From contig NC_083570.1 in NCBI RefSeq assembly GCF_027579695.1, positions 8,666,793-8,730,792 of the forward strand: 64,000 nucleotides of DNA, in the 5' to 3' direction. Positions 46,145-55,984 of the stretch are shown here, piece after piece (position 1 is the stretch's first letter; each line of letters starts with the position of its first letter). The stretch comes from Neoarius graeffei (taxonomy: Eukaryota > Chordata > Actinopteri > Siluriformes > Ariidae). A program made the position numbers and the translations under genes. The notes beneath the pieces were generated by a model. That model was not told the DNA's origin. It worked only from the letters and a program-made list of their open reading frames with translations, and searched no databases.

Positions 46145-47126
46145 GTCCTCACTAGTCTTCTTATTTGAGCCTGCTGTGGTGTTTTCTTTTTACTGGAGCC
46201 CGCTGCGCTGATGTCTTTTTACTATGCTGCCCTCCCACCACGTTCCCAACTCCTGTAGCAGTAGGCAGCTAGCTAACACTGAAGAGATTTTCACATTTCT
46301 TGTATTTATCTTTTTATTTTCATTCATTCTTCATTTACTGTAAAACTACCAAAAAAAAAACAAGAAAAGCATACATAAACTTCACATACTAAAACTTGCA
46401 CTCAAACATAACACACTGCATCTTTTAGTTTCCACGGACATTACAAGCCTTGTTCGACTAGCATCAAAATACTAGGAAACTAAACTATCAGATTTTACCA
46501 TAATTTCAACTCATGTTGAAACACAAAATACATAGGCTACTTACAGACATAAATCGTCCAGAGCTCAAGTGTGTAAAACAAACAACAATGCATAACAGCG
46601 TGGCGTTATGAAGTCGTGGAGTCAGACTCAACAATTTAACAGGAAGTGGAACCCATGCATCCGATAGTGCTATTGCACATTAAGTCCACTAGGTGGCAGC
46701 ATCCACCAGACCAACTGACCAAACTACATATAACCCAATATCCTTTTCAAAAGGCAGAATACCCAGCCTCACAGTGGGAGGGACATGGCAGTTTCCGCGA
46801 GGAGACTGGTGATTGGTGAAAGCGGCCGGATATTTTCTTTGATTGACAGCTCGTTTCAACTCTAGACAGGCAGCGGTGAATTTCAGTTCAGTCCCATGCG
46901 GATTCGCAAGTGCTGTGGTGTATTGTAAGAGATCAGCTTACATTTCGATTTCATTCATTACATACGGTTTCTACCAGCTTTTTTAGTTTGTATATATTTT
47001 CATTGTAAATAAAGTGTAAATATAGTGTTGTCAAGTTTGCTATCTTAGTTCCAGAAATTTTGTTTATTTGAGTGACTGAACTTGAACTTGAGGGGGCTAG
47101 TCAGCTAGCAAGAAAGCTGCGCACGG
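46145..47126. other. Unassigned stretch; probable 5' part of a hAT element in its right half
   Basis: No gene is seen. 46770-47126 (CAGTGGGAGGGACATGGCAG onwards) leads into the TTF/ZMYM1-like coding fragment and may be its promoter and 5' UTR; the left terminus is not fixed. Confidence 0.35.
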
Positions 47127-47330
47127 ATGCCAAGCATTGCTGATTTAATTTTGGCGAAGCCATTTGCCAGTCTTCCTTTCGAGGAAAAAATTAAAATTAA
47201 AGAGCAGGGTAGACCAACGCCTCAAACTGACTTGGTGAAAAAGGTAGGGAATAATACTCGTTCCTTTCAGCTCTCCTGGTACGAGAAAGTGAATTGGCTA
47301 ACAGCAAGTGACCCACATCAACAACAGTAA
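47127..47330 (+). pseudogene. N-terminal fragment of a ZMYM1-like/TTF-finger hAT transposase
   Basis: MPSIADLILAKPFASLPFEE, KEQGRPTP and SFQLSWYEKVNWL match the start of TTF-type zinc-finger hAT proteins (ZMYM1-like). The usual Cys-rich continuation is absent (LTAS instead of LTGC, then stop). A hAT-type right terminus, mirror of CAGTGGCGGCTGGTAGTC, lies at 47956-47973, so this is likely an internally deleted hAT. Confidence 0.6.
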
Positions 47331-47955
47331 ATAGGCTACTTTAGTAATATGTCATGGATGGACCAAAAATATAGAATCTATTTAAAATGTTTATGCTGAG
47401 TATATTATATTGGAATATATATTTTTCTGGATATGAATTAAACACAGCTACAATTTGGAAAACATTTTTAAACAAAAACACAGCCGAGAACATTTCACAC
47501 TACAGACCTGGATTAAAAGTGAAGGGTTATCAAAATTGTCAAAACATTTCTCAGTCAAAATAAGTTAAATATAGGGAAAGTGTCATTGAATGAAATGTGT
47601 GGCACCCAGCTCTATGTTTGGCTCCCCAAGGTCAGTGCTTGTGCCTATTCCAGAACACTCTGCTGTTACTGCTGAGGTTCCTGACAAAGAGCTGCTTTCA
47701 ATAATGATCAATTTTTAAACAACATGCCACAATTTTAAAATATAAAATTTTAAAATATACCCCCCCCCCCCCCCCGACACCACCATCATGTATATTGGAC
47801 AGTAGGCTAATGGGCCAAAAGAACCTGTTATTTCACAGTTTGTGACCCTGCCAACAATCAGCCAGATCAGAGGCAAGAGTATGGGCAAAATTGATGTGTT
47901 TTTTTTCTTTTAAAATCTGGAAATATCGTAACCGACCAGCCTCCCCTGTTTGAAA

Positions 47956-47973
47956 GACTACCAGCCGCCACTG
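47956..47973. mobile_element. hAT right terminus abutting the inverted repeat
   Basis: GACTACCAGCCGCCACTG is the mirror of CAGTGGCGGCTGGTAGTC, a typical hAT terminal sequence, and ends at the first base of the left inverted repeat. The insertion may have removed the outermost part of that repeat. Confidence 0.6.
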
Positions 47974-48115
47974 ATATGGAGCCAACCAAATTTTGCACTC
48001 GGGGCTGAGTTATGAGCATGCTCAAAATCCCCAAGCATGAAAACAAGGCTCTCCATAAAAAAAAAAAAAACTTGTAAACCACCTGATTTGTAGCATTTTG
48101 GACAAAAAACTGCAC
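47974..48115 (+). repeat. Left inverted repeat flanking the PIN-like gene
   Basis: ATATGGAGCCAACCAAATTT, TGAGCATGCTCAAAATCCCC, CACCTGATTTGTAGCATTTT and AAAAAACTGCAC are each mirrored at 60647-61138 in reverse order. Together they give about 140 bp of inverted repeat. Confidence 0.85.
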
Positions 48116-50572
48116 AACAATGTTTCTGTGTTATTGATTGGGACTTCTAATTTCCAATGTAGTACATTAAATGCAAGTTTATTTTAAATTTGTGGGCTTC
48201 CTGTGTCAAAAATTACAAATGTGTTAATTTTTCAACCAAAAGTTTTATATTTGTGCCTGGAAAAAAAAGAAATAAAAATGACATTAATAGATATTATTCT
48301 CATGATATTTACTCAAAATATTTGTAATTTAGGCAGAAATGTTAATAAAACTAATATATTCTCCAAGGTTAGAGCCCAGGCCTCCACGGTTTTCAATATG
48401 GCTGCTTACATGTTGAAGACTTGCAGTGTGTGAAGAGAGTGACTTATTTACAATTTGTGATCATTTTTTCAAAGAAAATTGTTAAATGTATAGTTTGCTA
48501 GTTTTGTTATTATACAGTTTTCTAATTATGGACTGGAGACTGTGTTTTATTTGTCAGAAAGCCTCAAAAGACGAACTACAATGTCCAGCAAACACGAAGA
48601 GGAAAGATGTTGGTGCTGGTTATTTTTCATTTGTATCCAATGTAGAGGAGTTCCAAAAGCTTGGGAAACTTCCTGGTGGTCTTGAAATTTCCCTATTGGA
48701 TGATGGAAGTGAAATTGTGGAGACATTGTACAGTAACAAGGCTATGTGGCATAAATCGTGTAGATTGCTTTTCGGCAATAGTAAGCTTGAATGAGCCAAG
48801 AAAAGGAAATTCAATGAAGTAGTAGATCAGGATAATGCTAGTGAAAATTCTGCTTCCCAGGATAAAGCAACGCTTAGCCCTATGAAGTCTCGCCGCAGTT
48901 CCATTATTGCCAGAGAAGTGTCAATAGCAGAGTACTATTGCTTCTTTTGCGAACAGTCTGACACCGCATCAAGTCTTCATGCTGCTTCCACATTTGAAGT
49001 TGATCGAAAAGTTTGTGAATGTGCAAGTCTTTTGAAAGACAACAAACTTATAGCTAAACTATCTGAAGGTGATATGATGGCTATTGAAGCAAGATATCAT
49101 GCCAAGTGCCTTGTCAGTCTGTACAATAAAGCAAGAAAAGTGAAACTAATTATCTACAACTAAACATATGGATGATAATTCAGTAACATACATAGAGCTT
49201 GAAGAACTTGCTTTTGCTGAACTAATTGCATATATTGATGATTTTCTCAAGTCTGAGGAACTGGCTATTCTAAAACTTGCTGATCTAGCCAGCTTTTATT
49301 GTCTGAAACAACAGGAGCTTGGTATGGAACAAGCAACAGTCGACAAAACAAGACTGAAGGAGCGAATTTTAGAGGTATTTCCAGACTTGACAGTGCATAC
49401 AGAAGGAAGACAAGTCTTGTTTGCACTGAAACATGAAATAGCTGGGGTCTTGAAGGAAGCAAAGAGAAAAGATTCAGATGCATGGCATCTAGCTAAAGCG
49501 GCAAACATTATAAGGAAGGACATGTTAAAAACCAATAATTCATTTAATGGAACATTTGCTGAAGATTATCAAAAAGATTCTGTACCAGCGTCGTTGAAAA
49601 CCCTTGTTGGCTTGCTTTTGAAAGGTCCAACCACTGAGTTTGATCCGAATGACAGCCAAGCATGACTTACAGTTTCACAACTTATCCTTTTCAACTGTGT
49701 TACAAAATATCGAGGTCAGCGAGCTGAGTCCAAAGGAAGTACCCATGTGAAGTTCAGAAAATGTCCACTTCCTCTGTATACAGCTTTAAAAATCCATGGT
49801 GCAATTAGGGATAAATCTTTAATCGAGGCTTTTTACAGACTAGGATGTTGTATCTCGTATGACAGAGTTCTTTCCATTACCACCGAAACGGCAAACAGTG
49901 TCATAGAAAGATATGAAAGAGAAAAGACAGTCTGTCCTGCCAAACTCAAAAATGGTTTGTTTACTACTGGTGCTGTCGACAATGTTGACCACAATACCAG
50001 ATCCACTAGTGTTCAAGATTCCTTTCATGGAACTGCAATTCCCTTAGTGCAGCACCCAACCAATGCAAAAATGGGTCAAGAAAGACCTGTTGACACGTTC
50101 GATTCAAATTTGCAAACTGGGTCCAAAAGGCTAAATCACCTTCCTTCTTTCTACAGTGAGGTACATCCAGTGGCTGAGCCCCCGAAAGACATCTTTTCTG
50201 CTCCTGCAAATGTCACTACTGCAGAGTTTACTCAATCAAGTCAAGAACATGATACTGAAGCAGATTGGCTAGAGAATACTAATCAACTTTTTTTCAAAGG
50301 AAGAGCTTGCTGAAGATGAATGGATCTCATGGGCTGCTTATCAGGCATCTCATTCTACACTGACAAGCTATCAACCCGCTATTATTTCACGCCTTCCAAT
50401 GTTTACTGAAAATGCTCACTCCCTAGTGATGATTCAACGCTCAATGAAAGTCATACAATCAGCAGTCAAATATGTGAACCCGACACAAGTTCCTGTTATA
50501 GTGCTTGACCAACCTCTTTTTGCTCTAGCTAAGCAAATTCAGTGGACAAACTGCAGTGAGTTCGGCGAAGAT

Positions 50573-50584
50573 AAGTTTGTTGTT
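50573..50584. repeat. Target-site duplication, left, of the Penelope-like insertion
   Basis: AAGTTTGTTGTT, repeated at 55973-55984. Joining the flanks restores the host frame (GEDKFVV then MLGGLH). Confidence 0.9.
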
Positions 50585-50805
50585 TGTCTGTGAAGATTCT
50601 CAATCATCCAGGTCATAGTAAACTGTGGGTGGTAGAAAAGGGCAACTGGACTTGCTTGAAGATTCTTGAAAACGTTTCACCTCTCGTCCAAAAGGCTTCC
50701 TCAGTTCTGTCTGACTAATAGGGAGTATCAGATATTTATCCTCTCCTGGCTCAGAATCAGAATCAGAATTCTGATGACCAGCTCATCTAAGGTGTCACTG
50801 AGGCA

Positions 50806-51735
50806 TCATGTTGGTGTGGGTCGCTGGAGGCTGGGTGTGAATGGCGAGTCATTAGGGTGATCAAAGGATTGCCCGTTAGGGTGATCAATGGCAATCTGAC
50901 TCTCTCTGTCCTCCTGTGAGTCCCCGAAAACAGCTGGGTCCTGGCGTACACCCAGCCGTCTGGGAAGAGTGTCCAAGACCACCTTGTAGATGGTTGACAA
51001 ATGATGTCTTAGACCCCCACCTCTGTTCAGTGATGGCCGTTCCAGGTTTACAAAAATGGCTTCTTTGACTCCTCGCTCATACCAACGATCCTCTCTGGCT
51101 AAAATGCGTACGTCACAATCCCGAAATGAGTGTCCTTCATTGTTAAGATGAATGTAGACAGCCGAGTCCTGGCCTGAGGAGCTGGCTCTCCTGTGTTGGG
51201 CCAAGCGCCTGTATAGCGGTTGCTTCGTCTCCCCAATATACGAATTTGTGCAATTCTCACTGCACTGAATTGCATACACTACGTTGTCCTGTTTGTGTCT
51301 GGGTATTCTGTCCTTAGGGTGGACCAGTTTCTGCTTCAGGGTGTTATTGGGTCTGAAATGTACTGGAATGTTGTGTTTGTAGAAGATCCTCCTGAGTTTC
51401 TCAGATAGACCAGAAATGTAGGGAATGACAATGTTCTTGCGTTTGTTCCTGTTATCATCCTTGTCAGTTATGTTCCTTTTTATGCTCTTTAGGAAAGCCC
51501 AGTTGGGATAACCGCAATTCTGAAGTGCTTTCTTGATATGGTTCTGCTCCTTCTCTTTTCCCTCTAATGTTGTAGGAATGTTCTGAGCCCTGTGTTGCAA
51601 GGTCCTAATGACCCCCAATTTATGTTCCAGTGGGTGGTGAGAGTCGAAAAGTAGGTACTGGTCTGTGTGTGTGGGTTTCCGGTAGACCTCGATACTAAGG
51701 CTTCTGTCTTGTCTAATGTGTACATCACAATCCAA
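50806..51735 (-). CDS. Penelope-like element, C-terminal part with GIY-YIG domain (left arm)
   Basis: 309 open codons. The first half is the reverse-transcriptase thumb and linker (IEVYRKPTHTDQYL, CGYPNWAFLKSIKRN, NIPVHFRPNNTLKQKL, RIPRHKQDNVVYAIQC). Then comes a GIY-YIG nuclease: SYIGETKQPLYRRLAQHRR, with EAIFVNLERPSLN holding the likely catalytic Glu. The first Met (MDCDVH) is only the start of an open reading; in a full-length protein this follows LAFL. It is identical to 54886-55815. Confidence 0.85.
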   Translation of the reverse strand: MDCDVHIRQDRSLSIEVYRKPTHTDQYLLFDSHHPLEHKLGVIRTLQHRAQNIPTTLEGKEKEQNHIKKALQNCGYPNWAFLKSIKRNITDKDDNRNKRKNIVIPYISGLSEKLRRIFYKHNIPVHFRPNNTLKQKLVHPKDRIPRHKQDNVVYAIQCSENCTNSYIGETKQPLYRRLAQHRRASSSGQDSAVYIHLNNEGHSFRDCDVRILAREDRWYERGVKEAIFVNLERPSLNRGGGLRHHLSTIYKVVLDTLPRRLGVRQDPAVFGDSQEDRESQIAIDHPNGQSFDHPNDSPFTPSLQRPTPT

Positions 51736-51807
51736 GAAGGCTAGATTATTCCCAGAATAATAAGGCTAGATGCTCTCCAGAACAAGACTAAACTGAGGTT
51801 TGAGGAG

Positions 51808-53130
51808 TTGACAGCCCTTCTTCCCAGTGAAGTTTTGGAACGAGTCTCTGATCTCACTGAGAAGGCACAGCTTTCACAACACACCAAAGGTAAGGAACGT
51901 CAGATGCGCAAATTTCAAAAATTGCTGTCTAAAACCACCTCCTCTGGCAAGACAGAAGGTCTGACTTGGAGGAAGAAATCTGACCAGGCTACACAACCGG
52001 ACATAGAAGAGAAATGGGTGAAGAACTTATCCAACAGGGTACTCACCCAACCAGAGAGAGATGTCTTATCCAAGGGTCTTAACTTTGCAGTTTCACCTGA
52101 GCGGATACCGGTAGTAGAACTCATCACAGCCACAGAGACAGCCATCAGGAACAACAACCTGACCAACACGGAGTCAGAACAACTTAGACTGAAGATATCA
52201 GCTGCTCTATCCAGTGCGAAAGCACCCCCCTCCAACCTCACCAGCCAAGAAAGGAGGGCTCTTACAGTGCTTCAAAGAGACCGGAACATCACCATCCTTC
52301 CTGCTGACAAAGGGAGATGCACAGTGGTGCTAAACACAGCGGACTACCACTCCAGGATGACCAGTCTCCTCAGTGATACAACCACTTATGAAACATTGAG
52401 GAGGGACCCCACAAGTGGTTACAAAAAGAAAGTTGTTAGCTGCTTGCAACAACTAGAAAAGGACCAAGCCATCAACCGAGCTCTTTACTACAGATTGTAC
52501 CCTGGGGAAGCCGTGCCTCTCATATACGGACTCCCCAAGATTCACAAAGAAGGAGCTCCTCTCAGACCTATTATCAGCAGTATAAACTCGGTCACATATA
52601 ACATTGCTAAACACCTAGCCACAATCTTGGCTCCTCTGGTTGGGAATACACCATATCATGTCAAAAATTCCCAAGATTTTGCTTCTAAAGTTGCAGACCT
52701 CAAACTAGATTCAGATGAAACCATGGTTTCCTACGATGTCACTTCTCTGTTCACCTGCATTCCCACCACAGAAGCAGTCGAATCTGTAAGAAAACGACTC
52801 CTTCAGGATAGCTCCTTACTGGATAGAACGAAACTCACCACGGATCAGATTTGCACCCTGCTTGACCTCTGCCTGACTACCACTTATTTCCAGTTTAATG
52901 AAAGTTTCTACAGACAGAAGCATGGATGCGCCATGGGATCACCAGTGTCCCCTATTGTGGCTAATTTATACATGGAGGAAGTGGAACTGAATTGCATACA
53001 CTACGTTGTCCTGTTTGTGTCTGGGTATTCTGTCCTTAGGGTGGACCAGTTTCTGCTTCAGGGTGTTATTGGGTCTGAAATGTACTGGAATGTTGTGTTT
53101 GTAGAAGATCCTCCTGAGTTTCTCAGATAG
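51808..53130 (+). CDS. Penelope-like element, N-terminal reverse-transcriptase part (left arm) with foreign tail
   Basis: 440 open codons; residues 1 to about 392 are the true N-terminus and palm up to YMEEVE: LTVLQRDRNITILPADKG, PLIYGLPKIHKEGAPLRPII, TMVSYDVTSLFTCIP (motif A Asp), YRQKHGCAMGSPVSPIVANL. After 52984 the frame runs into the spacer in antisense and is not real coding. The YVDD motif is absent from this piece. In-frame ATG 51808 starts MTALLPSEVLERV; the true start may be upstream at the LDALQNKTKLRFEEL-like reading. Confidence 0.8.
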   Translation: MTALLPSEVLERVSDLTEKAQLSQHTKGKERQMRKFQKLLSKTTSSGKTEGLTWRKKSDQATQPDIEEKWVKNLSNRVLTQPERDVLSKGLNFAVSPERIPVVELITATETAIRNNNLTNTESEQLRLKISAALSSAKAPPSNLTSQERRALTVLQRDRNITILPADKGRCTVVLNTADYHSRMTSLLSDTTTYETLRRDPTSGYKKKVVSCLQQLEKDQAINRALYYRLYPGEAVPLIYGLPKIHKEGAPLRPIISSINSVTYNIAKHLATILAPLVGNTPYHVKNSQDFASKVADLKLDSDETMVSYDVTSLFTCIPTTEAVESVRKRLLQDSSLLDRTKLTTDQICTLLDLCLTTTYFQFNESFYRQKHGCAMGSPVSPIVANLYMEEVELNCIHYVVLFVSGYSVLRVDQFLLQGVIGSEMYWNVVFVEDPPEFLR

Positions 53131-54813
53131 ACCAGAAATGTAGGGAATGACAATGTTCTTGCGTTTGTTCCTGTTATCATCCTTGTCAGTTATGTTCCTT
53201 TTTATGCTCTTTAGGAAAGCCCAGTTGGGATAACCGCAATTCTGAAGTGCTTTCTTGATATGGTTCTGCTCCTTCTCTTTTCCCTCTAATGTTGTAGGAA
53301 TGTTCTGAGCCCTGTGTTGCAAGGTCCTAATGACCCTCAATTTATGTTCCAGTGGGTGGTGAGAGTCGAAAAGTAGGTACTGGTCTGTGTGTGTGGGTTT
53401 CCGGTAGACCTCGATACTAAGGCTTCTGTCTTGTCTAATGTGTACATCACAATCCAAGAAGGCTAGATTATTCCCACTGACATCCTCCCGAGTGAAGTTG
53501 ATGTTGCTATCCACTGCATTGATGTGTTTCGAGAAAGCTTCCACCTCCTGGATTTTGATTTTAACCCAAGTATCATCCACGTATCTAAACCAATGGCTGG
53601 GAGCAACTCCTGCAAAAGTGGTCAAAGCTATATGTTCCACTTCCTCCATGTATAAATTAGCCACAATAGGGGACACTGGTGATCCCATGGCGCATCCATG
53701 CTTCTGTCTGTAGAAACTTTCATTAAACTGGAAATAAGTGGTAGTCAGGCAGAGGTCAAGCAGGGTGCAAATCTGATCCGTGGTGAGTTTCGTTCTATCC
53801 AGTAAGGAGCTATCCTGAAGGAGTCGTTTTCTTACAGATTCGACTGCTTCTGTGGTGGGAATGCAGGTGAACAGAGAAGTGACATCGTAGGAAACCATGG
53901 TTTCATCTGAATCTAGTTTGAGGTCTGCAACTTTAGAAGCAAAATCTTGGGAATTTTTGACATGATATGGTGTATTCCCAACCAGAGGAGCCAAGATTGT
54001 GGCTAGGTGTTTAGCAATGTTATATGTGACCGAGTTTATACTGCTGATAATAGGTCTGAGAGGAGCTCCTTCTTTGTGAATCTTGGGGAGTCCGTATATG
54101 AGAGGCACGGCTTCCCCAGGGTACAATCTGTAGTAAAGAGCTCGGTTGATGGCTTGGTCCTTTTCTAGTTGTTGCAAGCAGCTAACAACTTTCTTTTTGT
54201 AACCACTTGTGGGGTCCCTCCTCAATGTTTCATAAGTGGTTGTATCACTGAGGAGACTGGTCATCCTGGAGTGGTAGTCCGCTGTGTTTAGCACCACTGT
54301 GCATCTCCCTTTGTCAGCAGGAAGGATGGTGATGTTCCGGTCTCTTTGAAGCACTGTAAGAGCCCTCCTTTCTTGGCTGGTGAGGTTGGAGGGGGGTGCT
54401 TTCGCACTGGATAGAGCAGCTGATATCTTCAGTCTAAGTTGTTCTGACTCCGTGTTGGTCAGGTTGTTGTTCCTGATGGCTGTCTCTGTGGCTGTGATGA
54501 GTTCTACTACCGGTATCCGCTCAGGTGAAACTGCAAAGTTAAGACCCTTGGATAAGACATCTCTCTCTGGTTGGGTGAGTACCCTGTTGGATAAGTTCTT
54601 CACCCATTTCTCTTCTATGTCCGGTTGTGTAGCCTGGTCAGATTTCTTCCTCCAAGTCAGACCTTCTGTCTTGCCAGAGGAGGTGGTTTTAGACAGCAAT
54701 TTTTGAAATTTGCGCATCTGACGTTCCTTACCTTTGGTGTGTTGTGAAAGCTGTGCCTTCTCAGTGAGATCAGAGACTCGTTCCAAAACTTCACTGGGAA
54801 GAAGGGCTGTCAA
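52966..54813 (-). CDS. Penelope-like reverse transcriptase, longest copy (615 codons), no GIY-YIG
   Basis: Minus-strand copy with the whole catalytic core: motif A SYDVTSLFT, then AMGSPVSPIVANLYMEEVEH, and motif C WFRYVDDTWVKI, which occurs only here, in the spacer. The thumb continues to DNVVYAIQ, where the unit is cut at 52985, so the GIY-YIG domain is missing; the last six residues are read-through into the arm. The family protein runs from here into the 309-codon piece. No stop or frameshift is seen, so the break is structural and recent. Confidence 0.85.
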   Translation of the reverse strand: MTALLPSEVLERVSDLTEKAQLSQHTKGKERQMRKFQKLLSKTTSSGKTEGLTWRKKSDQATQPDIEEKWVKNLSNRVLTQPERDVLSKGLNFAVSPERIPVVELITATETAIRNNNLTNTESEQLRLKISAALSSAKAPPSNLTSQERRALTVLQRDRNITILPADKGRCTVVLNTADYHSRMTSLLSDTTTYETLRRDPTSGYKKKVVSCLQQLEKDQAINRALYYRLYPGEAVPLIYGLPKIHKEGAPLRPIISSINSVTYNIAKHLATILAPLVGNTPYHVKNSQDFASKVADLKLDSDETMVSYDVTSLFTCIPTTEAVESVRKRLLQDSSLLDRTKLTTDQICTLLDLCLTTTYFQFNESFYRQKHGCAMGSPVSPIVANLYMEEVEHIALTTFAGVAPSHWFRYVDDTWVKIKIQEVEAFSKHINAVDSNINFTREDVSGNNLAFLDCDVHIRQDRSLSIEVYRKPTHTDQYLLFDSHHPLEHKLRVIRTLQHRAQNIPTTLEGKEKEQNHIKKALQNCGYPNWAFLKSIKRNITDKDDNRNKRKNIVIPYISGLSEKLRRIFYKHNIPVHFRPNNTLKQKLVHPKDRIPRHKQDNVVYAIQFHFLHV

Positions 54814-54885
54814 CTCCTCAAACCTCAGTTTAGTCTTGTTCTGGAGAGCATCTAGCCTTATTATTCTGGGAATAATCTAGCCTTC

Positions 54886-55815
54886 TTGGATTGTGATGTA
54901 CACATTAGACAAGACAGAAGCCTTAGTATCGAGGTCTACCGGAAACCCACACACACAGACCAGTACCTACTTTTCGACTCTCACCACCCACTGGAACATA
55001 AATTGGGGGTCATTAGGACCTTGCAACACAGGGCTCAGAACATTCCTACAACATTAGAGGGAAAAGAGAAGGAGCAGAACCATATCAAGAAAGCACTTCA
55101 GAATTGCGGTTATCCCAACTGGGCTTTCCTAAAGAGCATAAAAAGGAACATAACTGACAAGGATGATAACAGGAACAAACGCAAGAACATTGTCATTCCC
55201 TACATTTCTGGTCTATCTGAGAAACTCAGGAGGATCTTCTACAAACACAACATTCCAGTACATTTCAGACCCAATAACACCCTGAAGCAGAAACTGGTCC
55301 ACCCTAAGGACAGAATACCCAGACACAAACAGGACAACGTAGTGTATGCAATTCAGTGCAGTGAGAATTGCACAAATTCGTATATTGGGGAGACGAAGCA
55401 ACCGCTATACAGGCGCTTGGCCCAACACAGGAGAGCCAGCTCCTCAGGCCAGGACTCGGCTGTCTACATTCATCTTAACAATGAAGGACACTCATTTCGG
55501 GATTGTGACGTACGCATTTTAGCCAGAGAGGATCGTTGGTATGAGCGAGGAGTCAAAGAAGCCATTTTTGTAAACCTGGAACGGCCATCACTGAACAGAG
55601 GTGGGGGTCTAAGACATCATTTGTCAACCATCTACAAGGTGGTCTTGGACACTCTTCCCAGACGGCTGGGTGTACGCCAGGACCCAGCTGTTTTCGGGGA
55701 CTCACAGGAGGACAGAGAGAGTCAGATTGCCATTGATCACCCTAACGGGCAATCCTTTGATCACCCTAATGACTCGCCATTCACACCCAGCCTCCAGCGA
55801 CCCACACCAACATGA
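54886..55815 (+). CDS. Penelope-like element, C-terminal part with GIY-YIG domain (right arm)
   Basis: Mirror image of 50806-51735 and identical in its 309-residue translation, including YIGETKQPLYRRLAQHRR. It is joined head-to-head to the N-terminus of the minus-strand copy at about 54862, where AGCCTTATTATTC meets GGAATAATCTAGCC. The 3' UTR (55816-55972) contains a run of GATTCTGATTCTGA and a GACGAGAGGTGAAACG motif near 55933. Confidence 0.85.
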   Translation: MDCDVHIRQDRSLSIEVYRKPTHTDQYLLFDSHHPLEHKLGVIRTLQHRAQNIPTTLEGKEKEQNHIKKALQNCGYPNWAFLKSIKRNITDKDDNRNKRKNIVIPYISGLSEKLRRIFYKHNIPVHFRPNNTLKQKLVHPKDRIPRHKQDNVVYAIQCSENCTNSYIGETKQPLYRRLAQHRRASSSGQDSAVYIHLNNEGHSFRDCDVRILAREDRWYERGVKEAIFVNLERPSLNRGGGLRHHLSTIYKVVLDTLPRRLGVRQDPAVFGDSQEDRESQIAIDHPNGQSFDHPNDSPFTPSLQRPTPT

Positions 55816-55972
55816 TGCCTCAGTGACACCTTAGATGAGCTGGTCATCAGAATTCTGATTCTGATTCTGAGCCAGGAGAGGATAAATATCTGATACTCCC
55901 TATTAGTCAGACAGAACTGAGGAAGCCTTTTGGACGAGAGGTGAAACGTTTTCAAGAATCTTCAAGCAAGTC

Positions 55973-55984
55973 AAGTTTGTTGTT
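55973..55984. repeat. Target-site duplication, right, of the Penelope-like insertion
   Basis: AAGTTTGTTGTT, as at 50573-50584; the host gene resumes in frame with MLGGLHIEMS. Confidence 0.9.

Larger units (their letters stand above)
50585..55972. mobile_element. Penelope-like element, palindromic composite of partial copies
   Basis: Penelope-like elements encode a reverse transcriptase fused to a GIY-YIG endonuclease. Four head-to-head/tail-to-tail pieces are present: minus 51756-50585 (C-terminal part and 3' end), plus from about 51757 to 52984 (N-terminal part), minus about 54862-52985 (N-terminus through the palm), plus about 54863-55972 (C-terminal part). The first two and last two form 2336-bp arms (50649-52984 and 53637-55972) that look identical, around a 652-bp spacer. 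52985-53476 is a direct repeat of 51265-51756 with one noted base change (Arg for Gly after HKL). The left end has 64 bp that the right lacks. Flanked by the 12-bp duplication AAGTTTGTTGTT; inserted into the PIN-like gene. Confidence 0.9.

Noticed and set aside
51220-51408. Plus-strand 62-residue frame, repeated elsewhere in the Penelope composite
   Set aside because: It is antisense to the Penelope linker region and recurs only because the DNA is duplicated.
52985-53130. Last 49 codons of the 440-codon plus-strand frame as a real C-terminus
   Set aside because: They are read across the inverted junction into antisense sequence; the true protein continues differently in the minus-strand copy.
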